DNA of 64,000 nucleotides from Siderastrea radians (taxonomy: Eukaryota > Cnidaria > Anthozoa > Scleractinia > Rhizangiidae), in the NCBI GenBank assembly GCA_964017195.1, contig OZ024895.1, forward strand, positions 19,457,034-19,521,033, given 5' to 3'. Numbering within the stretch: position 1 is the stretch's first letter; every line of letters begins with the position of its first letter. Positions 11,831 to 22,747 of this stretch are shown piece by piece. Under the pieces are notes generated by a model. That model was given only the letters and a program-made list of their open reading frames with translations, made no database searches and was not told the origin of the DNA. Position numbers and translations under genes: made by a program.

Positions 11831-11938
11831 AAAAGCCAACACAAACCTAACAATGATGATATTCTGGTTTATGCTGCTATCGATCTTAGGGATAACAAAT
11901 GCAGATGGCTTCGTGGAATTTGACGTTTCTGAGACAAA
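11831..11938 (+). CDS. Exon with two readings: ITIM-like receptor tail, or signal peptide of the M35 peptidase
   Basis: A clear acceptor (TATTTTACAG) precedes 11831. In phase 0, which fits the exon ending at 7777, it reads K-S-Q-H-K-P-N-N-D-D-I-L-V-Y-A-A-I-D-L... and stops at 11919-11921. The segment L-V-Y-A-A-I matches the ITIM consensus (I/V/L/S)-x-Y-x-x-(I/L/V). In another frame, ATG at 11853 (or 11856) gives M-M-I-F-W-F-M-L-L-S-I-L-G-I-T-N-A and then D-G-F-V-E-F. That is a good signal peptide with cleavage after Ala, and it runs to a GTAAGG donor at 11939. The second reading suits the secreted peptidase encoded 2.2 kb downstream. Joined directly to its exon at 14135, however, the phase is off by one, so a middle exon or an indel is needed. 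The signal-peptide reading is slightly preferred. Confidence 0.5.
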
Positions 11939-11953
11939 GTAAGGAATAGTCTT

Positions 11954-12211
11954 TACATACATACATACATACATACATACGTACATACATACATACATAC
12001 ATACATACATACATACATACATGCATGCATGCATGCATGCATGCATGCATACCTACATACATGCATACATGCATGCATACATACATACATACATACATGC
12101 ATGCATACATACATACATGCATGCATACATACATACATACATACATACATACATGCATGCATGCATGCATGCATGCATACATACATACATACATACATAC
12201 ATACATACATT
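11954..12211. repeat. ATAC/ATGC microsatellite
   Basis: About 258 bp of CATA units interspersed with GCAT blocks, starting 15 bp after the donor at 11939. The Y-V-C-M and H-T-Y-I open frames in it on both strands are repeat artefacts. Confidence 0.95.
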
Positions 12212-12542
12212 TATTCAAAGCATCAAAAACAAAGGCGAATATACAAAGAATGCTTTGAAAAGGGAATTTAAGAGGTTGGCCCTATGTTAAAAAAACTCCC
12301 GAAAGAAAAGTCTTAAAAATATTCAATAAATATTAAAAATCTAATGTTAAAAATTTACATACAAAGGATAGTTAAAAATAAAACCGGTAAGGAATAAAAA
12401 GACAATCCTACGAGATAGTTAAAAATGATTCTAAAGATCGCCCCGACAACCCACTCCGAAAACGTTTGTAGAGCCACCTCCCTGGCATGGATCTATACTA
12501 TTTCATTTACCTTTAACTGTAAAAGTGGAAGGCCTATTTTAA

Positions 12543-13137
12543 CGTTCAGCCTTTTTCGCCTGGGCTTTTTTAGAGTTTCTGAGCCTGGGGGCGGGGGGGG
12601 GGGACACGCCCCCTATAGATCTCGAAAAGTATTCGCGCTCTTGTGATGAAACTTGGCACGTTTTTAGTACGTCATTAGCTTAACAGATTGGGTTTATGAC
12701 GTGTCGATTATGACGTTTTATGAAGTCACAATGACGTCACAAAGCAGCCATTTTGAATTTTGAGCCGCCATCTTGGATCCTGAGCATGCACTCATACAGT
12801 TGACAATGACGTCATCGAAAAATATATGAATTTGTTCTAAGTAACATACTTAATCAAAACAAGCATAAAAAAGTAAAGGATTATCTTCTTCTTACAAACG
12901 AAGGGGAAAAAATGAAAAAAAAAGACTGAAAAAAGACAGAGAATAGTCAAAACACCTCCTGGTTGCTATGGAAACGTCAATCATCATAGACGCGTTATTG
13001 ACACAGGAAAATTTTTTCTGATAAATTTTAGAAAAAGTCACGAGATTTGGTGATTATTCTTCTAGCCGTTTAAAAGTTATAAATCCTTAAAGTCAGCGCG
13101 GGCACAATGTGCCCCCCCTCCCCCAGGCAGAATAAGG
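12543..13137. mobile_element. TTAA-flanked element, piggyBac-like non-autonomous (tentative)
   Basis: TTAA at 12539-12542 and 13138-13141 flank about 595 bp. Its ends resemble those of the better-defined 53804-55841 element: a G-run near the left end, and ...CCCCAGGCAGAATAAGG before the right TTAA. The inverted termini are imperfect, so the boundaries are tentative. Confidence 0.45.
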
Positions 13138-13157
13138 TTAATGACTTTATTACCATA

Positions 13158-13630
13158 GAGCGCTTTTCAAATGAGTGTATTACAGTGGAACCTCGATTTA
13201 ACGAAGTGCCAAGGAGCTGGGGAAATTGGTTCGTTATATTGAGGGTTTCTTATATCGCCAAGGTTCTTTTCCATACAACACACCTATCATTGGGCTGAAA
13301 AAATGTCGTTCGTTATACCGAGGACTTCGCTATTTAGAGGCTTGTTAAATAAAGGTTCCACTGTAAAACCAAAACCAAAGTAATTACGTCAGCCAATCAC
13401 AACATACAAGCACAAATTATCCAGTAAGCCAGTCAGAACTCTCGAAGCAAATACATGTAACCGGCCCCAAGCGCGGGAAAACGCGTGCGAGCAAGTCTTG
13501 TCAAGTGGTTTGAGTTTTGCTTCTGATTGGTCGAGAAAGTGGCGCAAGAATTTTTAACCAGTCACAGAGCGAAGTAACGCAAGACCAAAGCAAAACGCGA
13601 ATTACTTTTGACACTCAAGTGAAATCCGCA
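13158..13630. mobile_element. Foldback MITE, copy A (interrupted by a pogo-like MITE)
   Basis: Ends GAGCGCTTTTCAAATGAGTG and CACTCAAGTGAAATCCGC are imperfect inverted repeats. They match the ends of the adjacent copy B. Inner parts are rich in CCAATCA/TGATTGG motifs, as in copy B. Confidence 0.65.
13183..13363. mobile_element. Pogo/Tigger-like MITE
   Basis: Termini CAGTGGAACC... and ...GGTTCCACTG are perfect 10-bp inverted repeats, flanked by TA at 13181-13182 and 13364-13365. TA target sites and CAGTG...CACTG ends are characteristic of the Tc1/mariner-pogo group. 181 bp, non-coding, nested in a foldback MITE. Confidence 0.85.
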
Positions 13631-13640
13631 CTAATGTGTA

Positions 13641-13922
13641 GAGGGCGCTTTTCAATTGAGTGTCATAGGTTATTTGTGTTTGCTTTGGTTTTGCTTTACT
13701 TCGCCCTGCGATTGGTTAAAAAATATCGCGCCACTTTCTAGAGCAATCACAGATGAAACCTAAACCAATCGTGATTTAGACGTGCGCTTTTCCCGCGCTT
13801 GGTGCTGGTTGCATGTATTTGCCTCGAGTTCTGATTGGTTCGTCGTGTTGTTTGCATCCGTTGTGATTGGCCAGAATAATTACTTCGAGTTTGGTGTTAC
13901 GACACTCAGTTGAAAACCGCTC
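13641..13922. mobile_element. Foldback MITE, copy B
   Basis: Begins GAGGGCGCTTTTCAATTGAGTG and ends CACTCAGTTGAAAACCGCTC: inverted ends of about 22 bp enclosing 280 bp. It is adjacent to and in the same orientation as copy A, but not interrupted. Confidence 0.75.
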
Positions 13923-13966
13923 AATGAGCTATTGAGGCAATTGATAGTGGAGCTCCCAATGTCAAT

Positions 13967-14062
13967 GGCTTCATAGCTCGAGTGGTAGCGCGTTTGCACC
14001 GGTACCACAAAGGTCACGTGTTCGAATCCGGCCCGTTGAAGCCTGTCTTTTTCAGGCTCTAT
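13967..14062 (+). repeat. tRNA-derived SINE head (tRNA-like)
   Basis: GGCTTCA (13967-13973) and TGAAGCC (14037-14043) form a perfect 7-bp acceptor-like stem. An A-box-like TAGCTCGAGTGGTAGC and a B-box-like GTTCGAATCC lie at the right distances. The anticodon arm does not close properly, and a GCCTG...CAGGC hairpin follows. It is best read as a SINE head and not as a working tRNA. It sits about 70-90 bp upstream of the peptidase exon. Confidence 0.7.
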
Positions 14063-14134
14063 TTGCGTAACCGCTATGATCTCTTTCTATTTAATTCTTA
14101 TGATTATTTGATTCTTTTCAAAGAATTTTCTTAG

Positions 14135-15213
14135 CCTCTATTGAGTGTTTGCCCACGTATCAAACCGCCCACAAAATCCAGTGCACCTTTTACTTGAAGA
14201 ACAACGGTCAACGAGACTACCATGTTCTAAAATGGCGCACGCCGCTGGAAGGAATGACCTCTGACTGCCTTAGTGTCACCCACAATGGAAAGAAGTTAGA
14301 ATACGACGGCATCTTAATCAAGCGCAGTACCCCAGGCCCGGATCAGTTCTTGCTATCAGGAGCTGGACAAACCGTTTCATCGACGTTTGATGTGTCCAAG
14401 GGATACGACATGAGCGAAAGTGGAACGTACTCCGTAGCGGTGGACACTTACTTAGAATATGTAGTAGGTAGTGTTAAGGATATGAACGTGCTAGGGAAAC
14501 CAGGTGTCCAGACCAAAATAAGCCATTTATCTTCACCTGCGGAACTTTTTGAGGTAACAGAGAACAATCCCAGTAGAAGAACTCTGGGACAAACGGCACG
14601 TTCTTTAGAGAAAGAATATCGGTTTCCGGGAAACCAATTTTCCAGGAGAATGCTAGAGCGAAAAAGTAGCTTTTCAAAAGAGAAGCATGTTGTCTCTGAA
14701 AGGCAAGCTGACAATTCTTCCACCCTTCTAGGCCCAATGGTAAGGAAGGGCACAAAAGCGCAGCGAAAGGCGACGAGAGATGTTCACCAGGCCGCATACG
14801 ATCATATTAAATCTTCCATTTCAGATCTAAAAAACAACCAACGGCGGGGTAAAACATGGTTTGGGGAAACTCATATTGACTATGCCATCAATATTTTCAA
14901 GAAAATGGAGGAGATTTTGAGGAAGGACAAGATAACATACGTTTTTGGCGGCAAATACTGCGACAATGAGAAATATGCGTACACTTACACAGATACGCGC
15001 AAAATTTTCCTCTGTAAAAATTATGAAAAAGCCAGAAAGCTATCTGGGTTTGACAACAAAATGGGGATTCTTACGCATGAGTTAAGCCATGCTTTGGCTA
15101 AGACCGATGATAAAGTTTATGGTTTTTCTGCCTGTAAACAACTTGCAAAGTCCGCCCCCCGTCGTGCCTCCAGAAATGCTGATAACTACGAATATTTTGT
15201 TGAAACCTTATAA
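14135..15213 (+). CDS. M35 (aspzincin) metallopeptidase, main exon
   Basis: One long exon after the acceptor TTTCTTAG, entered in phase 1 and ending at TAA. Residues 1-110 (numbered from 14149) form a beta-rich domain containing the L-K-W-x-T-P-L-E-G motif seen in front of M35 peptidases. About 110-200 is a Ser/Arg-rich linker, possibly a processing site. About 205-354 is the catalytic domain: W-F-G at 237-239, Y-A-Y-T-Y near 277-281, zinc-binding H-E-L-S-H at 310-314, the third ligand Asp in T-D-D-K-V-Y-G (about 321), and N-A-D-N-Y-E-Y-F near the end. All family hallmarks are intact. M35 enzymes (deuterolysin, peptidyl-Lys metalloendopeptidase) are secreted; the likely signal peptide is in the exon ending at 11938. 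Function in a cnidarian (digestion, defence or venom) is inference. Confidence 0.85.
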
Positions 15214-16700
15214 AACGCACAGATAAAATGTGCCTAGTTTGCTGTAATTATAGTATTTATGGAGTAAAACGTTGTGCATTTAATTCTGAATTGTACCCCG
15301 TGTAAGCTGCTTAGTGTCGGGCATAGAGAGTTGACACCCCAATCTGAACGGTTTAATTTTGGGATGGGAGATATTAGGGTGAAATGTTTGAAGAATACGA
15401 AATATTTGAGGGAAAATTTTCAGGTATACGAGAAAATAGAGAGAAGGGATCTATAGATAGCAATTAATTTAATTTTTAGTTATCCAATCAGTTAAGAAAA
15501 AGCCTTAAGTACTTTTTGTCACATTCTTAGTGATTATAAACGAAGCTTTGAATGTGTGGCTGTGTGAATTGAATAACTTACGCTGCTAAACTACATAAAA
15601 ATAGGTATTAATGAACTCCCTCGGAGGTGTAGCAACACGAAATGCGTAGGAGTTTACGAGTAAAGTTCACACAAAGCTACTCAAACATATACTTACACGT
15701 ATAACTCCCTGGTCTAAGCTGCACGCTTCTTATTTTAAAGAACAAAAGCAACCATTATACAAAACACTATGTCACGTAGGGGACACAAAGTCATGTCAAT
15801 GAAGGAGTGAGGGATAGTTTTAACCGCCGCCACCCTCCCCCCCCCTCCCTCATCCTACCCCAATGTGACCTAAGAGTTGGAAAAATTCATTTTCGAGGTA
15901 TAACTTTGTCTTCAAGAATTTTATACAGCTTTTTCGACATACACCGCGGTATCTGTTCTGCACTCCTAGGAGACTCATATCGTAAGTTCCATTTTCCAGC
16001 AAGGTCACTGTCAGGTGCAAGTGGCTCGAGGCCTTGATACAACTTCAGTGGGAGACGGAGTGTGTGTTGGGGGGGGGGGGAGGGGGGAGGGAAGGGAGTC
16101 TAATTTCTGAACACAACAGGCGCGACAAACATCTATTGCCCATCTATCTTTCTGAATATTTTGACGGGGCTCTTTAACATTGGGAAATAAAAAAAAAAAA
16201 ACGAAGCTTAACACTTTTCCCAGCTAAAGAAAAAATACTAATATTTACTAACAATAATAAATCATGAGGCACACATACACTACCCTCACAGCCGTGGCCA
16301 GTACCTTACGCATGCCCACAGCTGTGACACCCAGGCAGTAGCCGGAGATGGTGTAGTGCGTGCTTCATGGGCTCCTGTTGACCTGCACCGTTCCAAAGCG
16401 GCTCTATGATTGGTCCGCTTTCCTCCGCTTTGAGCATTTCCGTACCGGGTGTACCGAGCCAATCACATCACAGGTTTTCTCGAGGGAGAACCCTAAGCTA
16501 TAACAGTCGTGACAGGCCTGCACAGACTCCCTACTGTGGAGTTTTGGTTGCGACGTGTAAGTTATTGTTCTTTCAAAGCTTTGCTCTATTAAACGAGCAT
16601 GTCTTTTAGTGATTTGCCTCTCTTGTTTGATATAATAGGAGGCTGTTTGAAAATGGTCCTCAGCAATGGCTGATTTTAAATTAAACTCCATTTTTGCATC
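15214..16700. other. Intergenic region after the peptidase gene
   Basis: No exon recognised. Contains C- and G-runs near 15838 and 16066-16090. The minus-strand frame 16404-16691 is rich in charged residues and lies directly downstream of the reverse-transcriptase fragment that follows. It may be part of the same retroelement, but no motif was recognised. Confidence 0.4.
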
Positions 16701-16719
16701 AATATATTTTTTAGGTTTT

Positions 16720-17380
16720 TAACTCCTGGGTAATATGTCGTGACAAATTTGCTCGTGAGTCCTTTTCTTTTGTTTCAAAGCCGACTGTCTTCCGGCGAAG
16801 GAGACTTCAGGTAATATTCTCTCCACTAAGTTTTTAGTGTATCCACGCTCGAGAAGGCGTGTTTTGAAATTAAAGAGAGATTCCTGGAAATTTTTTTTTG
16901 CGAGGAATTTGTTCGTGGAAGTCTAATGGCTTCCCCTTTGATAAAACCTGGTGGGTAGACTTTCAAGTCCTTCGTCGACGCGCGGTTTAGGTATGTCACT
17001 TTTCTGCTGGCTTCGCTCGCCGAGCCTAAGAGAGAGCAACTTGGTGCAAGTCTACCTAGTGGGTGACAGGAGGTGTTATGTGTGTACTGAAATGTTTCTG
17101 TCGGTTTATAGTGAGTTTTTATGTCAAGGATAGCGTCTTTTTGGAATCGTTCTCCTTTGTAAACAACTGTGTCAAAGAATGTGATTTCCTTGTCTGAAAT
17201 TTCAGCTGTAAATTTTATTGTTGGATGAAAACTGTTTGCTTGTTCAAAAAATAAATCTATTTCTTGTTTGTCGATGTCCCATAGAGATGTCCCGTCATCG
17301 ATGAAACCATACTGTACGTTTTATTCTGCTTTGGCTCAGTACTTTTGTTTCGATGTTTGCCATGAAAATGTTGGCAAAAG
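16720..17380 (-). pseudogene. Penelope-like reverse transcriptase fragment
   Basis: Read on the minus strand, the frame from about 17330 shows Y-G-F-I-D-D (the RT catalytic Asp pair, first Tyr altered from R-Y/F). This is followed by T-S-L-W-D-I-D, I-K-F-T-A-E-I-S, E-I-T-F-F-D-T, an H-Y-K-P-T-E-T motif, and further down R-L-L-E-R-G-Y-T. This order is typical of Penelope-like RT C-terminal regions. The frame is broken by several shifts, so no long ORF appears. Upstream fingers and a GIY-YIG domain are not seen. Confidence 0.7.
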
Positions 17381-18099
17381 CTATCTATCAAGTTCCTATG
17401 CGAGCCAGATTCAACGTACTTAATATGCTGAAAGCGGCATAGAAATCACATTGAGTCACTTAATGAACGATCAGAGGTCAGATTTAACTGAGAATAACAA
17501 ACAGTGCGCGAGCCACCAGCCACAAGAATCCACCGGTTACCAGAAAAGTGATGAGATATGACCTCGAGATCAAAGTCTTAAAAGATGCGACGCCTAAGTT
17601 TTAACGGCTCAATTCAGTCACCATATAAAAATCTTCCAAACTAAACCTAATACAAAGAAGCAAAATTGGTCAAAAGACCGAGATAAGGCGCGGCGAACAA
17701 AGACGTGAAGTAAGAGTCGCGTAGGCCTTCCAACCCGATTTTATATCCGCGTTGCAAGATTGATCGATAACATAAGTCCATCTGCCCCAAAGCGTGAAGT
17801 ACTGAGCAGGGCTAAATGGAACTCTTTATTTCCAATTTATAAAAGAGAGTTGCTTGCACTGCCTACCAAACAAGGGGCGGAACTAGGGACATGGGGGGAT
17901 TGGGTTGCTAGCCACCCCCCTCTTTTGGGTCGTTTAAGCCTGAAATTAATTATAAAAGGGAACGAAACTATCACGGAGGTGATTTTGCTCGGATTGTTCC
18001 GATATCGTTATATCAGGTCAGCCCCCCTCCTCCTTCAAAAATCCTGGATCCGCCACTGCAAGCTTACCAAAACTTAAAAACTTAAACCCAGATAGCATT

Positions 18100-18275
18100 A
18101 CGAGTCTTTTTACGGAACATATAACCAGTTATAATTTAAAAGACAATTTGAAATTTGAACACACACGTTCTGAGTCTAAAGCACTTATTAACAATTCATT
18201 TACTCACTTGGCCAGTATTATTTGGAATAGTCTACCAGTTCAGCCGAGACATGCCAAATTCATCATCTTTTAACC
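18100..18275 (+). pseudogene. LINE reverse transcriptase C-terminal fragment
   Basis: The + frame reads ...N-S-F-T-H-L-A-S-I-I-W-N-S-L-P..., which resembles the (Y/F)-x-G-A-x-L-W-N-S-L-P block near the end of CR1/L2-type LINE polyproteins. Short and isolated. The surroundings (17380-18690) show nothing else recognisable. Confidence 0.45.
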
Positions 18276-18697
18276 CTTTCACTTCTTACTTAAAAAAAAA
18301 AGCATTTTTTACCGTTAAAGCGGTTTTTTGAGGGCTAGGTTGCCAAATGCTACTTAACAAAAACATTTCTTTGCATTTAAACTAGATTTTCAACCAGTCT
18401 TTCTTGTAAGTTGTACAATATTTTGCTTGCACGCATGCGCATAAGCCAAAATTTGGACTTCAAAATCTAGGTTACAACATAGAAAGCGCTTAATGGTCTC
18501 GCACCGGTTTTATTGTGATCAATCCTTATTACATTTGAGAGCTTTATTAAATTTGTGGTCAGTCGTTCTTACATTTGAAGATCTAATTACATTTGTAACC
18601 AATTATTACGTTTGTGGCTTTTCCAGGGTATCACTTAGGCAATTCTTTTCCATCGAAGTTTTCAAACGATGGAAAGAACTTCCTCTTTACTGTCCAT

Positions 18698-19241
18698 TAA
18701 AAAGCCGGTACACTCGGTACAGCTGGTACACTCGGTACAGCCGGTACACTAGGTAAATTCGGTACACTCGATATTCTAGGTACAGCCAGTACACTCGGTA
18801 CACTCGGTACACTCGGTACACTCGGTACACTCGGTACACTCGGTACACTCGGTACACTCAGTACACTCGGTACACTCGGTACACTCGGTACACTCGGTAC
18901 AGCCAGTACACTCGGTACACTCGGTACACTCGGTACACTCGGTACAGCCGGTACACTCGGTGCACTCAGTACACTCGGTACACTCGGTGCACTCGGTACA
19001 CTCGGTACACTCAGTACAATCCGTACACTCGGTAAACTCAGTAAACTGGGTACACTCGGTGCACTCAGTACAGCTGGTACACTCGGTACACTCGATACAA
19101 CGGTACAACCGGTACACTCGGTACAACCGATACACTCGGTATAGCTGGTACACTCGGTACGCTCGGTACACTCGGTACAGCCGGTACAACCGGTACAACC
19201 GGTACAGCCGGTACACTCGGTACACTCGGTACAGCCGGTAG
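18698..19241. repeat. 9-bp minisatellite (GGTACACTC)
   Basis: About 540 bp of tandem 9-mers, mainly GGTACACTC with GGTACAGCC, GGTGCACTC, AGTACACTC and GGTACAACC variants. The long frames on both strands (T-E-C, V-P-S, Y-R-V) are consequences of a 9-bp unit and are not genes. Confidence 0.95.
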
Positions 19242-20530
19242 AACCTAAATGTTTAGCTGACACGATCCTTTGTTGTGGTTTGCGGTCTTCTCGTTCTTAA
19301 GAAACAGGTCTCTCTACACCGATCGAAAGCGGCACTTAATGACTGGCTTGTTAGCAAGAAGAATAGAATACTTTGCACGAAATGATGTGATATATTAAGA
19401 CAGGAGGCCTAATAGTAGGTTTACTAATAAAACAAAGAAGTCGACTTCAAAGCCGATGAGAAATAATCAACGACACATATACCACGTCATTTCGTGAAAA
19501 AATATTCTATTGTTCTCGCTAACTAGCCAATCACAGAGCCGCTTTGGATCGGTGCAGGGCTGCAGCATGCTTTACCATAGTTCATTTTTACTAGCCTAGA
19601 AACTTAGGGACTGTGCAAAAATTACCTGGAGGGGGGGGGGTTGGGAAACCAGAGGGGGGGCATAGGGGAAAATTACAGCTAGAGAGAGGGGGGTTGGATG
19701 TAAAATTTAATACATACAGTGGGGGGCATTACTTTTTTCACTCTTTTTCACAAACCGGAAAAGAGGTAGAAGAGCTAATAGAGTTCAAACATTTATACTT
19801 GCTTACACTGGAATTAAACTGGGAAAATATCAACTCCAGGTGCTTTGATCTCTGAACTGGCTGATTATTTAATATTTTCCTGCCTGTCATGCAGTAAGAG
19901 AGGAATGCCACTGTTATATATTAAAACAGTTCTACTTTATTGGCACCAGGAATGCTGTTAAAGTTAGTTTGGATTTTGGTTATGTTTGGGGGAAAATACC
20001 ACCAGGAAAACGCTTAAAATGACATTCCCGAGCGTCCAGATTTCGAAATTTTCTGGGGGAGCATGCCCCCAGATCCCCCTAAAAGCTCACGCCTTCGCCG
20101 CTTTCGCAAATGCCTCGATTATCACAAAAGTCCCGCTATGGCCCTGACACTATGATGTTATTCAATGAAAAAGAAAGATGCCAGTTTAGGATAGCCTACA
20201 TTGTATTATAATTAAGGAGAATGGAAAACCCAACTGTTGACTTTAATAGCAATAAACTGATCTATGTAAATATTAACAGTTTGATTACTTTGCAAAGTAA
20301 GCTTATAAACTTCCACTGAGTGTCCAGATAAAGAAATTGTTCAACGAGGTAAAATTTCCTCCTCTGAAGAAAGGTCTTTGCAATAGTTCTGTTCCCAGTA
20401 CAACGTGGACAAGACTGCATGTAAAAGTTATGTAGAGCACCTTGAGTTCTTGGATATAAAGGCGAAAAAAAGAGTAAGAAAAAGGAACGCTCTTCCGTCT
20501 AATATTTCTTGGAAAATGAAACAGATATGG
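19242..20530. other. Intergenic, no gene seen
   Basis: G-runs near 19625-19730 and no supported exons. The segment near 19530 (CAAAGCGGCTCTGTGATTGG in reverse) resembles one near 16390, so it is probably part of a dispersed repeat. Confidence 0.4.
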
Positions 20531-20536
20531 AAGTAA

Positions 20537-20679
20537 TATATCAAACACGAGAAAGAGTGTTTCATCAGGATATCCAAACACCGAGAAGTGGGTTGAAAAA
20601 ACGAGGCGTAGCCGAGTTTTTTTAACCGACTTGGAGGTGTTTGGATACCTGATGAAACACTCTTTCGAGTTTTTGATAT
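20537..20679. mobile_element. Foldback repeat, about 143 bp
   Basis: Arms centred on GAAAGAGTGTTTCATCAGG and its complement, with inner arms CCAAACACC/GGTGTTTGG and a T-run loop. Near-complete hairpin. Confidence 0.75.
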
Positions 20680-20849
20680 GGCTTCTCAAACCATTCATAA
20701 TTCTTGGAGAAATTGAAAGCAGAAGTTCGCAAAACTTTATGCTAATTAAGATCCGGTATCCAAACCACCGTCACGGTAGTGATTTCCTTTGTTTTCTCTT
20801 TATGAATTATTAATGAGTTTGAGAAGCGCTTACGAACAACCAGTTAAAA

Positions 20850-21095
20850 ATGTATGTGAAACAACATGGTCTCAAGATAAGCGGAAGTAAGGCTGATTTA
20901 ACTAAAAGAGTTCTCAGCCATGCACGTGAAAATGCTGCCGGGGATCTTCTGGAAGATGAAGAATTTTATACCTCGTGTGAAGACGACACAACTTCAGGAT
21001 CAGAGTCAAGCGCTTCCGATGGAGAGAACTCATACGTTGAAGAGTCATTTGAAGTACTTTTTGTGCCTGAGGAAGACATCCAACACGTAAATTAG
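20850..21095 (+). pseudogene. SAP-domain protein fragment
   Basis: 81 residues. The first 25 (Y-V-K-Q-H-G-L-K-I-S-G-S-K-A-D-L-T-K-R) match the second half of a SAP DNA-binding motif, and the rest is acidic and Ser-rich. No upstream exon supplying the first helix was found. Such fragments are common in cnidarian transposon-derived genes. Either an exon of an unseen gene or a remnant. Confidence 0.45.
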
Positions 21096-21338
21096 GTATG
21101 AGGGAACCAATGCGGGGAGGAAGCAGGAGATGGGGGGGGGGGGGGTTGACCTTAATATTATCAGTAGGTGAGGAGAGGTTAAAGTTAATTTTCGCTTAGT
21201 GAGAGGGGGGTGCGACTTAATTTTGAGCCTTATTTTACCCATTTCTCAACCCCCCCTCCAGGTAATTATTGCACAGTCCCTTACCCTTACGAAGCAAATT
21301 CTTTTGGTATCCCTGCCCTAAAAGTTATCTTTATGCGA

Positions 21339-21517
21339 TTAATAGGCCATTTCCGAATTGGCTAGTGCCTCTTTTTCAAAGCCAAGCCTCGTGCAAAACC
21401 TTTCATATGAAAATGGGTTTTATCTGCATGTGAATGAAAACTCATTTTCACTGATGAAAGGCTAGGCACCAAGGCTTTGAAAAAGAGGTACAAGGGAACT
21501 CGGAAATGGCCTATTAA
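21339..21517. mobile_element. Palindromic MITE with TTAA ends
   Basis: TTAATAGGCCATTTCCGA... and ...TCGGAAATGGCCTATTAA are long inverted arms. The interior arms CCTCTTTTTCAAAGCC/GGCTTTGAAAAAGAGG also pair. 179 bp. Confidence 0.85.
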
Positions 21518-22284
21518 ACAGCTTTCTTATAGAAAGAGGTTGTTCTTGCTTTGCTGAATAAGTCGAAGACGTCTTCTCTTTCAGATTTTTCCGAATTCAG
21601 TCTCTGTGCTCTCAATTTATTGCAAATTCTATTTAGTGATTATTATTTTTCTTCAGTGCTGGTTTTTCACATTTAAAAATCTACAACGGACTGTTCGCAG
21701 TATCCTCCGTAGGAGCCCCCAGACAGCACACGAGTCATTCAAAGTTGACCGTCCGGGGGTGTTACTCCAGTATATAGAGATAAACCATTGTAAACTATTG
21801 TAAACTGACGGGAGTACCCCCCCCCCCCCCGCCAGGGAGTTGACTATGTTCTTCTCGGTATTCAATAGCCCAACTTAAGTTTTTATTAAGACAGGCCCTT
21901 GCGGGTCACCGTCTTCTAGGGACGCGAAAAGAAAGGAATTTTGTCGCAGTGGGTTGTTCTACTCACCGGACGATTGGTTGGTATGTTAATGACATATGGG
22001 GGTAGGGACGGTAGAGATGAAATGATATTTTGACAGTGGTTTCCATGGGGACTTGGCTAGGTAATGCAATGCCGCGACTACGTTTGTTAGCTTTTATCTG
22101 GAGGAATTCGAAAAAATGGTGGCTCGACCGATTGACGTACGCAAGAATTTTCAAGAGGGTTTTGGATATTATACGGATCAAAACAGGTCATTTAGAAGGC
22201 GACAACAAATAGGAAAGCCCTGGAAGTTTCTGTTCAAAAAACTGGACATTGAAGGATCGTTGACCTGTCCTCTTACAAAACGCG

Positions 22285-22423
22285 GCAAGATTTCCGCACA
22301 GCCTCATACTTTATTATGCATGCAGTTCTTTGTTTAAAGAAAACAATAGCGCGCATGCATAATTAATTTATTCTGCATGCATAATGAAGTATGGGGCTGT
22401 GCGGAAATCTTTCCCAAAACGCA
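22285..22423. mobile_element. Foldback repeat
   Basis: Arms AAGATTTCCGCACAGCC and GGCTGTGCGGAAATCTTT, with ACTTTATTATGCATGCAG and its complement inside. Non-coding. Confidence 0.7.
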
Positions 22424-22659
22424 CCAATTCATGCATTTGAAATCCAGCTCTTACAGAAAGGAGGGAAAACGCTACACTAGGATAATTTTGTCGAATCAAA
22501 ACATTTAGCGTTGAAAACAAACTCAGTCTTGTATAACTTTTAGCCCGAGAATCGACCGAGAACAAATGGGGCTGGAGGAGAATTCAAAGGTTTAATACTA
22601 ACATCTACGGTTTTATTGTTTGTTTGTATGGAGTATAGCTTATTGTGCACGTACACGTT

Positions 22660-22747
22660 TTAACGAGTTTTTGTAAGCTCCTCAGCCGGTTACGACGATA
22701 AATAAACTAAGTCTATTGTATTGTATTGTATTGTATTGTATTGTATT
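22660..22747 (+). mobile_element. LINE 3' end with ATTGT tail
   Basis: The segment CTCCTCAGCCGGTTACGACG, the A-rich AATAAACTAA, and about six ATTGT units match the layout of CR1/L2-type LINE 3' ends, which end in short tandem repeats. Assignment by pattern only. Confidence 0.5.

Noticed and set aside
11825..12290. Overlapping Y-V-C-M / H-T-Y-I open frames
   Set aside because: Products of the ATAC/ATGC microsatellite, open in several frames on both strands.
13967..14043. A functional tRNA gene
   Set aside because: The acceptor stem and B-box are good, but the anticodon arm cannot form a 7-nt loop and a SINE-type tail follows.
18697..19263. 188- and 149-residue Cys/Ser-rich open frames
   Set aside because: Products of the 9-bp minisatellite. 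A 9-mer without stop codons stays open in every frame.
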